From Rhodoferax sp. UBA5149 (lineage in GTDB: Bacteria > Pseudomonadota > Gammaproteobacteria > Burkholderiales > Burkholderiaceae_C), in contig NZ_DHXT01000134.1 of the NCBI RefSeq assembly GCF_002413825.1, positions 7,947 to 14,058 of the forward strand: DNA of 6,112 nucleotides, read 5' to 3'. This document shows, piece after piece, positions 1 to 6,039 of this stretch. Both the position numbers and the translations under genes were made by a program. How positions within the stretch are numbered: position 1 is the first letter of the stretch; each line of letters starts with the position of its first letter. The notes beneath the pieces are model-generated. The model had not been told where the DNA came from and made no database searches. It saw only the letters and a list, made by a program, of their open reading frames with translations.

Positions 1-359
1 CGGATACTCATGAGCCAGTCGTTTTCGGTCAGTGATTGACCCGCTTTGCCGGGCAGACTGCTCAACGCCAGAAAGCAACTGTCTAGCTGCTTGATGACGT
101 CATCAAGCACGCTTTCCGCGATCGCCGGATTGCCCCGGTAACTGTCAAGAACGTGTTTTTGTTTGTCCAGGTCTTTGAGTACATCTGACTTGAGGTCGGC
201 ACGTGCGCCCACATCCATGATTTCGAAGATGGTGGTGAGCGCGAAGTGATGATCCAGGGCCTGCTCGCGCGAGACAAGTTCTGTCAGGCGAAGAAACAGA
301 TGCTCCAGTCGCAAGTAGGTTCGGATGCGCTCGTTAAAGGGGTATTCGTAAAGGATCAC
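1..359 (-). CDS. zapD: ZapD, FtsZ-associated cell division protein (3' part cut off by window edge)
   Basis: ZapD (formerly YacF/DUF1342) is a cytoplasmic protein that binds the C-terminal tail of FtsZ and bundles its protofilaments in the Z ring. I translated the minus strand by hand from a GTG at 359–357. It is open for 119 codons to the window edge, about half of the usual length of roughly 250 residues. The N-terminus reads VILYEYPFNERIRTYLRLEH, the signature start of this family. It continues as a helix-rich, charged protein with no membrane segment. The GTG lies 5 bases beyond the coaE stop codon (TAA, 367–365), so the two genes are almost certainly cotranscribed. The coaE–zapD pairing is common in beta- and gammaproteobacteria. 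No clear Shine-Dalgarno sequence is visible before the GTG, which suggests translational coupling to coaE. The start is supported by the family N-terminus, since no other start fits it. A 22-bp palindrome lies inside this gene at 88–109. Confidence 0.93.
   Translation of the reverse strand, partial: MILYEYPFNERIRTYLRLEHLFLRLTELVSREQALDHHFALTTIFEIMDVGARADLKSDVLKDLDKQKHVLDSYRGNPAIAESVLDDVIKQLDSCFLALSSLPGKAGQSLTENDWLMSI
88..109. repeat. 22-bp perfect palindrome inside zapD
   Basis: The half-site TGCTTGATGAC (88–98) is followed directly by its exact reverse complement (99–109). Symmetry breaks at the next pair (87 and 110, both C). The centre is TGACGTCA. In zapD the palindrome covers the codons for Leu-Asp-Asp-Val-Ile-Lys and the first bases of the next codon. 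In RNA the same bases could form a stem of about nine pairs with a four-base loop. Whether it has a function cannot be told from the sequence: it could be a coding coincidence, a protein-binding site or an RNA hairpin. Confidence 0.9.
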
Positions 360-364
360 GCTGA

Positions 365-1000
365 TTATTTTCGGTAAGCCGCAGGCTGCTTGGATGATAG
401 CCCGAAGCGGTGTGAAATTTGACGGACCTCATCAGCCAGTTCCTCAAGTGACAGATTCACATTGAAAATGACGGTGTCAGCGGCGCCGAGACGGCGTTCG
501 CGCCGAGCCTGGGACGAGATGATTTTCTCGATGTCATCGCGCTTCAAATGGCTGCGTGCCATCACCCGGCTGATTTGAACTTCTGGCGTGCAATCCACCA
601 CCAGTACGTGATCCACCTTTTGGCGCCAATGGGGGGATTCAACCAGCAGGGGAATGTCAAAGACGATGCAAGCTCGCCCTTGGTTGGTGGCGATGGTGGC
701 CTGGCTTTGTGTTTCCAGTCCCACCAGGGGGTGAATGATGGATTCCAGCCGTTTGCGTGCTGTGGGATCGGCGTAGGCCAGGACGCGCATCTTTTCCCGA
801 TCCAGCGCGCCATCCGGGGTCACGAAATCAGGGCCAAACGTGGCGGTCACCAAAGGCATGGCCTGACCACCAGGTGCGGTCAGCTCGCGGGCAATGGCGT
901 CGGCATCCACGACCGCGGCACCGGCGTCCGCCAGGAGCCGGGCAACGGTACTCTTGCCGCTGCCAATGCCACCGGTCAAACCCAGCCGGACGACGGGCAT
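365..1000 (-). CDS. coaE: Dephospho-CoA kinase
   Basis: CoaE phosphorylates the ribose 3'-OH of dephospho-CoA with ATP, the last step of coenzyme A synthesis in the cytoplasm. From the ATG at 1000 the protein has 211 residues, close to the usual 200–210. The Walker A loop GLTGGIGSGKST is at residues 7–18 (Lys16). The substrate-binding DADAIARE motif is at 32–39. A conserved His-Pro (90–91) follows in the CoA/lid region. DIPLLVE at 115–121 corresponds to the family's PLLFE element. A VDCTPEVQISR segment near 135 and a C-terminal D-x-VIFN segment near 175–180 also match. A GTG lies directly upstream at 1003, so the start could be one codon longer, and neither start has a strong ribosome site. 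The gene follows the pilD stop (1009–1007) by 3 or 6 bases and precedes zapD by 5 bases, so it is probably expressed with the pilus genes. Nothing in it looks damaged. Confidence 0.96.
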   Translation of the reverse strand: MPVVRLGLTGGIGSGKSTVARLLADAGAAVVDADAIARELTAPGGQAMPLVTATFGPDFVTPDGALDREKMRVLAYADPTARKRLESIIHPLVGLETQSQATIATNQGRACIVFDIPLLVESPHWRQKVDHVLVVDCTPEVQISRVMARSHLKRDDIEKIISSQARRERRLGAADTVIFNVNLSLEELADEVRQISHRFGLSSKQPAAYRK

Positions 1001-1006
1001 CACGGT

Positions 1007-1849
1007 CTAGAGCCCGACGAAGTGAAGAATTGAGCTGGGGCCGAAAATCATCGCCGTCAGCCCTGCCCCCGCCAGAAAAGGTCCGAACGGCACGTAGCCG
1101 CCTTCGCGCAGGCCGCTGGAGAACTTCATGGCAATCCCTACGATGGCGCCAATGACCGACGCCATCAAAATGATGGGTACCAGCGCCTGCCAGCCGAACC
1201 AGGCACCTAATGCTGCAAATAATTTGAAATCCCCGAAGCCCATGCCTTCCTTGCCAGTGATCAGCTTGAAGGCCCAATAGACCAGCCACAAGGACACGTA
1301 GCCGGCCACCGCGCCCCAGACTGCCGCTGACAGCGCAACGGTTGTCCATTGCAGTGCGGCCGCGATCAGGCCCGCCCACAGCAGGGGCAGGGTGATGTCA
1401 TCGGGTAAGAGTGTGGTGTCCCAGTCGATCAAGCCCAGTGCCAGCACAGAGGCGGCAAAGCCACTCCAGACCAGCGCGCCAAGGCTGGCACCCGATGTCC
1501 AGGCGCAATAAAAAAACAAAGCGCCGGTTGCCAGCTCCACCAAGGGATAGCGCAGGCTGATGGGCGTGGCGCAGACCGAGCACTTTCCTCGTAAAAAAAA
1601 ATAGCTTACGACCGGAATATTTTCATGCCACCGGATCTGATGGTTGCACTTGGAGCAACGGGAGCGCGGCACCATCAAGTTGAATTTCTCTGTGGCAGGG
1701 GACTCTGTTCCGGACAGTTCGGCACACTCGGCTTTCCACTGCGCTTCCAGCATGAGGGGTAGCCGGTAAATGACAACATTGAGAAAGCTGCCGATCAGCA
1801 AACCCAGAACGCCGAAAACGGTCGCGTCAAACCATTGCGATACCTGCAT
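1007..1849 (-). CDS. pilD: Type IV prepilin leader peptidase / N-methyltransferase
   Basis: PilD is an inner-membrane aspartic protease (family A24) that removes the short leader of type IV prepilins and methylates the new N-terminal Phe. It often also serves type II secretion pseudopilins. With the ATG at 1849 it has 280 residues. The first membrane helix runs into GSFLNVVIYRLP (20–31), the conserved N-terminal motif. A cytoplasmic zinc-type module follows with Cys65-x2-Cys68 and Cys90-x2-Cys93. The catalytic aspartates lie in LIDWDTTLLPD (Asp142 or Asp144) and GMGFGD (Asp207). Further hydrophobic segments give roughly seven or eight membrane helices. The ATG overlaps the pilC stop as TGATG. 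A TTG one codon upstream (1852) is an alternative start, but I prefer the ATG because of the overlap and codon type. coaE follows within a few bases. A nine-T run (1601–1593 on this strand) falls between the two Cys pairs. The reading frame is intact as given. Confidence 0.96.
   Translation of the reverse strand: MQVSQWFDATVFGVLGLLIGSFLNVVIYRLPLMLEAQWKAECAELSGTESPATEKFNLMVPRSRCSKCNHQIRWHENIPVVSYFFLRGKCSVCATPISLRYPLVELATGALFFYCAWTSGASLGALVWSGFAASVLALGLIDWDTTLLPDDITLPLLWAGLIAAALQWTTVALSAAVWGAVAGYVSLWLVYWAFKLITGKEGMGFGDFKLFAALGAWFGWQALVPIILMASVIGAIVGIAMKFSSGLREGGYVPFGPFLAGAGLTAMIFGPSSILHFVGL
1593..1601 (-). repeat. Nine-T homopolymer within pilD, with in-phase slippery heptamer
   Basis: The sense strand of pilD carries nine consecutive T across codons TAT-TTT-TTT-TTA (Tyr83, Phe84, Phe85, Leu86). 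The last bases form T-TTT-TTA in the zero-frame phase of the classical U-UUU-UUA slippery heptamer. A shorter seven-T run follows downstream in the same gene (around 1510–1516). Gain or loss of one base here would remove the second Cys pair and both catalytic aspartates. This shows a potential site only. Nothing in the sequence proves slippage. Confidence 0.85.
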
Positions 1850-3066
1850 CAAACGACCTGACCCAGTTTGAAGATGGGCAGGTACATGGCCACCACGATA
1901 CCGCCAATCACGGTGCCCAGAATCACAATGATGATCGGCTCCATCAGGCTGGAGATGCCTGCCACCATGTCGTCGACCTCGGCTTCGTAAAAATCAGCGG
2001 CCTTGCCAAGCATGTGATCGATCGAGCCGGACTCTTCGCCGATGGCGCACATCTGCAAGACCATGGAGGGAAAGAGATTGGCATTGGTCATGGCTACGGT
2101 CAATGCCGTACCGGTTGACACCTCTTGCTGAATCTTCTTGGTGGCAATCTCATACACCGAATTACCGGCGGCGCCACCCACGGAATCAAGCGCTTCCACC
2201 AAAGGAACGCCCGCCGCAAACATGGTGGACAGGGTCCGCGTCCAGCGTGCAATACATGATTTGTCGACCAGTGTGCCAAAAATCGGCATCTTCAGCATGA
2301 TGCGGTCCATCACACGCTGCATTTTTTCGTTGCGTCTCCAAGCCTGCATGAAAAAGTAAAAACCGCCGCCAATACCACCAAAAATCAGCCACCAGTACTT
2401 GACAAAAATTTCACTGATGGCAATCACGACCAGTGTGGGTCCTGGCAGGTCGGCGCCAAAGTTGGAGAACACCTCCTTGAAGGCCGGCACCACAAAAATC
2501 ATGATGACGGCCGTGACGACAAATGCCACGATCAAGACCGAGATCGGATACATCAGCGCGGACTTGATTTTCGACTTGATGGCCTCTGTTTTTTCCATGT
2601 AAACCGCAAGCCGGTCCAACAACTGGTCCAAAATACCGGCGGATTCACCGGCTTCAATCAGGTTGCAATAGAGATTGTCGAAATACAGCGGAAACTTGCG
2701 AAATGCAACGCTCAGTGAGGTTCCGGTCTCCACGTCGGTGCGGATATCGTTGAGCAGTTTGGTGACGCTGGGGTTGGGGTTGCCTCGTCCCACGATGTCA
2801 AAGGCCTGCAGCAGGGGCACGCCGGCTTTCATCATGGTGGCGAGTTGGCGTGTGAAGATGGCGAGATCTTTCGGCTTGATGGATTTGCCAAGGCGCATCC
2901 GGCGCTTCCTGATCTTGGTCGGCATGACCCCCTGGCGACGCAGGGCCGCCTGGACCTGATTTTCTCCGACTGCTCTTGTTTCTCCGCGTACCTGTTTGCC
3001 GTTGCGGTCTTTGCCTTGCCATTCAAAGACAAATTCTTTGGCGCCTTTTGACTTTGCAGTTGCCAT
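1849..3066 (-). CDS. pilC: Type IV pilus inner-membrane platform protein PilC
   Basis: PilC is the polytopic inner-membrane platform (GspF family) on which the PilB motor acts to push pilin subunits into the pilus. The protein has 405 residues, the usual length. A basic, soluble N-terminal stretch (1–65) is followed by two copies of the T2SF domain. The repeat is visible directly: FTRQLATMMKAGVPLLQAFD (71–90) matches WTRTLSTMFAAGVPLVEALD (275–294). Each copy ends in a Glu-rich GESAG or GEESG element before a membrane helix. Hydrophobic segments lie at about 171–195, 212–240 and 376–398. This gives three membrane spans, typical of the family. The ATG is preceded by a strong AGGGG site at 3076–3072. 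pilB ends 21 bases upstream and pilD begins on the last base of the pilC stop, so the three are an operon. No signal peptide and no damage are seen. Confidence 0.97.
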   Translation of the reverse strand: MATAKSKGAKEFVFEWQGKDRNGKQVRGETRAVGENQVQAALRRQGVMPTKIRKRRMRLGKSIKPKDLAIFTRQLATMMKAGVPLLQAFDIVGRGNPNPSVTKLLNDIRTDVETGTSLSVAFRKFPLYFDNLYCNLIEAGESAGILDQLLDRLAVYMEKTEAIKSKIKSALMYPISVLIVAFVVTAVIMIFVVPAFKEVFSNFGADLPGPTLVVIAISEIFVKYWWLIFGGIGGGFYFFMQAWRRNEKMQRVMDRIMLKMPIFGTLVDKSCIARWTRTLSTMFAAGVPLVEALDSVGGAAGNSVYEIATKKIQQEVSTGTALTVAMTNANLFPSMVLQMCAIGEESGSIDHMLGKAADFYEAEVDDMVAGISSLMEPIIIVILGTVIGGIVVAMYLPIFKLGQVV

Positions 3067-3071
3067 GTGGT

Positions 3072-3076
3072 CCCCT
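3072..3076 (-). promoter_or_regulatory. Ribosome binding site of pilC
   Basis: AGGGG on the minus strand, followed by ACCAC and then the ATG at 3066, gives a spacing of five bases. It is the clearest Shine-Dalgarno site in the window. It fixes the pilC start and suggests that pilC is initiated independently, although pilB ends only 21 bases upstream. Confidence 0.75.
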
Positions 3077-3087
3077 GGATTATTGGT

Positions 3088-4821
3088 TTATTCGTTGGTC
3101 ACGGCGAGCACTTCTTCCAGCGAAGTCAAACCCAATTTGGCTTTGCTCAGGCCGGCCTGTCTGAGTGTGCGCACGCCTTCGCGTCTGGCTTGTTCTGCGA
3201 TGTCCATGGCACTGCCATCGCGCAGGATGATGCGCTGGATTTCTTCGCTGATCGGCATGACCTGGTAGAGACCAATGCGCCCTTTGTAGCCGTTGTTGCA
3301 CATGGAGCAACCGACCGCACGATACGAGACCCAGGGCACATTGAGTTCATCGCTGGTATAGCCGGCATCGAGCAGCGCCTTTTTGGGAATGTCGATCGGG
3401 GTTTTGCAGTTCGGGCACAGACGCCGCGCCAGGCGCTGCGCCGTGATGAGGATCACACTGGACGCGATGTTGAAGGGCGCAATGCCCATGTTTCGCATAC
3501 GGGTCAGCGTGGTGGGCGCATCGTTGGTGTGCAGCGTGGAGAGCACCAGGTGACCGGTCTGGGCGGCCTTGATGGAAATGTCAGCAGTCTCAAGATCGCG
3601 AATCTCACCCACCATGATGATGTCGGGGTCTTGGCGCAGGAATGATTTCAGCGCCACGGCAAAAGTCAGTCCGGCCTTGTCATTGACATTGACCTGATTC
3701 ACGCCTGGCAAATTGATCTCGCACGGATCTTCGGCCGTGGCGATGTTGACGCCCGGCTTGTTCAGCATGTTCAGGCAGGTGTACAAAGAGACCGTCTTGC
3801 CCGAGCCGGTCGGTCCTGTGACCAGGATCATCCCGTAAGGCCTGCCAATCGCTTGCAGCAATCGTTCCTTTTCTTCGGGTTCGTAACCGAGCGCATCGAT
3901 ACCCAACTTGGCGCTGTTCGGGTCGAGTATGCGGATCACGATTTTCTCGCCAAACAGCGTGGGTAGCGTGCTGACCCGGAAGTCGATGACCCGGTCGGGT
4001 CCGACCTTCAGCTTCATCTTTCCATCCTGCGGAACCCGTTTTTCCGAGATGTCCATTCTCGAAATCACCTTGATGCGCGAAGCCAGCTTGTCTTTGATGG
4101 CAATGGGGGGAGACGCGATTTCCCTGAGCTCTCCGTCAATCCGGAAGCGGACACGGTAATTGTGCTCATAGGGTTCGAAGTGCAGATCGGAGGCGCGCAT
4201 GCTGAAAGCATCCAGCAGCATTTTCTGCAAAAATTTGACGACCGGCGCGTCTTCAACTTCGGAGACCGTGGTGTCCGAGCTTTCCGTGACTGCTTCTGCC
4301 AAACTCTCATCGAACTCGAAGTCACTGCCGATGATGCTGTCCATCGTTTCCGACGCGGTCGTTGCGTTGGCTGTGACCAGTTTAAGCAGCTTGTCGTATT
4401 CGGCAATAACCCAGTCAACGCCCAACTGGGTGGAAAACTTGATTTTTTCGACCGCTTTTTGATCGGAAGGGTCGGCGGTCGCAACGATCAACCGGTTATT
4501 TCGTTTGCTCAAGACCACAACTCGGTAGTCGTGGCAAATTTTGACGTCCAGCAGGCCTTTCGGAAGGCGCTGGGGGTCAATCGCATCCAGATTCACCAGC
4601 GGTGCCGCGAATGCGGTAGACATGGTGTGAGCCAGGTCAGACGCCGACACCACCCCCGAACCCGTGAGCTCGGCGATAAAACTGGTGCGACTACTTTGGG
4701 CTTTGCGGTAGATTTCTTCCGCTGACTTTTGTCCCAGTTTCCCCGCCAGAATAAGCGCACGGCCCAGCCCCGGAAGGCCGGTGGTGGGGGATTCAGGATG
4801 AGTGGTATCGACTGCGGCCAT
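3088..4821 (-). CDS. pilB: Type IV pilus assembly (extension) ATPase PilB
   Basis: PilB is the cytoplasmic hexameric ATPase of the GspE/VirB11 superfamily that powers pilus extension, acting on PilC. From the ATG at 4821 it has 577 residues. An N-terminal MshEN-type regulatory domain occupies about residues 15–150, including the LPGLGRAL and FAAPLVNLDAIDPQ segments. In some PilB homologues this domain binds cyclic di-GMP, but here that is only an inference. An acidic linker (about 160–190) leads to the motor. Motor motifs are Walker A GPTGSGKT (336–343), an Asp box TAEDPCEI near 362–368, Walker B IIMVGEIRD (401–409, Glu406) and the His box TGHLVLSTLHTND (422–434). Zinc Cys pairs are at 469/472 and 505/508. 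These features, in particular the MshEN domain and the zinc Cys pairs, separate it from the retraction ATPase PilT. The frame is open upstream to a GTG at 4881. I prefer the ATG because a candidate promoter overlaps the GTG and the family N-terminus starts near MAAVDT. Neither start has a good ribosome site. Confidence 0.97.
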   Translation of the reverse strand: MAAVDTTHPESPTTGLPGLGRALILAGKLGQKSAEEIYRKAQSSRTSFIAELTGSGVVSASDLAHTMSTAFAAPLVNLDAIDPQRLPKGLLDVKICHDYRVVVLSKRNNRLIVATADPSDQKAVEKIKFSTQLGVDWVIAEYDKLLKLVTANATTASETMDSIIGSDFEFDESLAEAVTESSDTTVSEVEDAPVVKFLQKMLLDAFSMRASDLHFEPYEHNYRVRFRIDGELREIASPPIAIKDKLASRIKVISRMDISEKRVPQDGKMKLKVGPDRVIDFRVSTLPTLFGEKIVIRILDPNSAKLGIDALGYEPEEKERLLQAIGRPYGMILVTGPTGSGKTVSLYTCLNMLNKPGVNIATAEDPCEINLPGVNQVNVNDKAGLTFAVALKSFLRQDPDIIMVGEIRDLETADISIKAAQTGHLVLSTLHTNDAPTTLTRMRNMGIAPFNIASSVILITAQRLARRLCPNCKTPIDIPKKALLDAGYTSDELNVPWVSYRAVGCSMCNNGYKGRIGLYQVMPISEEIQRIILRDGSAMDIAEQARREGVRTLRQAGLSKAKLGLTSLEEVLAVTNE

Positions 4822-4943
4822 AACCCCAAAATGTACTACGTCAGGAAAGGGACTCGTTCGATCATCGTCGATTGCCGACACGATGTAAATCGAAAGGCCG
4901 CGAGACTAGGCCGCAAGGATGTTGTTTGACAACAAGTAATAGT
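4822..4943 (-). other. Intergenic region between tRNA-Pro and pilB
   Basis: These 122 bases hold the pilB leader and a candidate promoter. A weak six-pair hairpin (TGTTGT, loop TTG, ACAACA; 4920–4934) lies just past the tRNA 3' end. It has only two G-C pairs and no following T run, so it does not look like an intrinsic terminator. A direct GCGGCC repeat (about 4890–4910) and several CGAT/ATCG words are also present. No pilin gene and no further small coding region are evident. Confidence 0.6.
4861..4889 (-). promoter_or_regulatory. Candidate sigma-70 promoter for pilB
   Basis: On the minus strand, TTTACA (4889–4884, five of six to consensus) and GATGAT (4866–4861, four of six) are separated by exactly 17 bases. 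Transcription would begin near 4854 and leave a leader of about 30–35 bases before the ATG at 4821. The alternative GTG at 4881 would lie upstream of that transcript. An alternative element, TTGTCA at 4932–4927, has a poorer partner. The match is modest and could be chance. Confidence 0.3.
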
Positions 4944-5020
<77 letters not shown>

Positions 5021-5029
5021 ATATTTCTT

Positions 5030-5059
5030 ATTTCAGTTATCGCCGTCATGCAGTGTCAA
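5030..5059 (-). promoter_or_regulatory. Candidate promoter of tRNA-Pro overlapping the ispB stop
   Basis: A perfect -35 hexamer TTGACA (5059–5054, minus strand) is followed after 18 bases by TGAAAT (5035–5030, four of six to TATAAT). The ispB stop codon TGA (5058–5056) lies inside the -35 box. Initiation would fall around 5023, only a few bases before the mature tRNA 5' end. The perfect -35 supports the call. The weak -10, the long spacer and the very short leader count against it. Read-through from ispB is an alternative. Confidence 0.35.
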
Positions 5060-6039
5060 TACTGACGCTCCAGCAACTGAGCGGCCAATTGTATCAAACA
5101 CTCGGTATGGGGGCCGGGTGGCAGTTGCCGGGCGGCGACGATCGCTCGTTGCGCCTCCTGTGTCGCCGCCAGTCGGGCGACATCCAGTGCACCCGTTGTT
5201 TTCACGATATCGACCACTTGATCCAGCATCGACAGGCCGCCGGTCTCGATGGCTTCTCTGATGAGGTCTTTCTGGCTTGACGTGCCTCGTTGCATGGCGG
5301 CAATCAGCGGTAGTGTGGTTTTGCCTTCGCGCAGGTCGTCCCCCAGATTTTTTCCCATGACATCGGCTGCGCCGGTGTAGTCAAGCACGTCATCAATGAC
5401 CTGAAAGGCGGTGCCCAGCGCCTGGCCGTAGTCGGCGCAAGCCTCTTCCATTTCGGGCGAGCTGCCAGCGAGAATCGCGCCGACTCGGGCGCTGGCTTCA
5501 AACAACTTGGCGGTTTTGGAACGGATGACCTCGAGATAGCCGGCCTCATCCAGGGCGGCATTGTGCATGTTCATCAGTTGCAGCACCTCGCCCTCCGCAA
5601 TGACGTTGGTGGCATCGGCCAGCACCTGCATCACGCGCATATCCCGGGCGTCGACCATCATCTGGAAAGCGCGCGAGTAGAGGAAGTCGCCGACCAGCAC
5701 GCTGGCCGGATTGCCGAACATTTCATTGGCGGTGGCATTGCCCCGGCGCAGCGCGGAGTCGTCAACCACGTCGTCGTGCAGCAGAGTTGCGGTATGTATG
5801 AATTCCACCACAGCGGCCAGGTTAAACCGCTGTTCGCCACGATAGCCCAAGGCCCCGCAGGTTAGCAGCAGGAGGGCCGGCCTCAATCGTTTGCCGCCCG
5901 CGGCGATGATGTAGCGTGATACCTTGCCGATCAGTGGCACTCTGGAGTCCAGACGGCGGGCGATGACCTGATCAACTTCACGCATGTCTTGCGCAATGAT
6001 CGACATTGAAGGAGCGGGGCTGGATGGATTAACTTGCAA
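5056..6039 (-). CDS. ispB: Octaprenyl (long-chain trans-polyprenyl) diphosphate synthase
   Basis: IspB elongates farnesyl diphosphate with isopentenyl diphosphate in the cytoplasm to make the ubiquinone side chain, C40 in most relatives. The 327-residue protein carries GGKRLRP (48–54, binding the homoallylic substrate). The first Asp-rich motif DDVVD (89–93) is followed by LRRG. KTAKLFEAS lies near 175–183, and the second Asp-rich motif DDVLD (216–220) precedes GKNLGDDLREGK. The small Ala at position −5 of the first Asp motif fits a long-chain product; the exact length is inferred. The segment FIHTATLLHDDVVD is, as I recall, identical in E. coli IspB. The start is uncertain. A TTG at 6039 gives an N-terminal tail (VNPSSPAPS) resembling tails I recall from Comamonadaceae. 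An ATG at 6006 would give 316 residues, and neither has a ribosome site. The gene is followed by tRNA-Pro after 35 bases. In relatives the neighbour on the other side is usually a divergent rplU, outside this window. Confidence 0.96.
   Translation of the reverse strand: MQVNPSSPAPSMSIIAQDMREVDQVIARRLDSRVPLIGKVSRYIIAAGGKRLRPALLLLTCGALGYRGEQRFNLAAVVEFIHTATLLHDDVVDDSALRRGNATANEMFGNPASVLVGDFLYSRAFQMMVDARDMRVMQVLADATNVIAEGEVLQLMNMHNAALDEAGYLEVIRSKTAKLFEASARVGAILAGSSPEMEEACADYGQALGTAFQVIDDVLDYTGAADVMGKNLGDDLREGKTTLPLIAAMQRGTSSQKDLIREAIETGGLSMLDQVVDIVKTTGALDVARLAATQEAQRAIVAARQLPPGPHTECLIQLAAQLLERQY

Noticed and set aside
548..1033. Open frame of 161 codons on the plus strand across coaE
   Set aside because: It is the complement of coaE, which has every catalytic motif. 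The antisense product is low-complexity His/Gly-rich sequence.
828..1379. Minus-strand open frame of 183 codons overlapping pilD and coaE in another frame
   Set aside because: It runs out of frame across two well-supported genes, and its translation is Arg-rich with no domain. This is typical of a shadow frame.
2635..2660. Repeated CCGG/GCCGGT words within pilC
   Set aside because: They are short GC-rich words within conserved codons, with no stem of useful length and no T run.
3067..3645. Open frame of 192 codons on the plus strand opposite pilB
   Set aside because: It lies wholly antisense to the highly conserved motor domain of pilB, and its translation is His/Gly/Arg-rich with no recognisable domain. 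It is a codon-bias shadow.
4162..4725. Open frame of 187 codons on the plus strand opposite the pilB N-terminal region
   Set aside because: It is antisense to a confident gene, has no plausible ribosome site, and its protein resembles no family I know. Long antisense frames are common in GC-rich genes.
4926..4931. TTGACA on the plus strand just past the tRNA
   Set aside because: A promoter there would read antisense into tRNA-Pro and ispB, and no plausible -10 or gene follows. It is also half of the small hairpin at 4920–4934.
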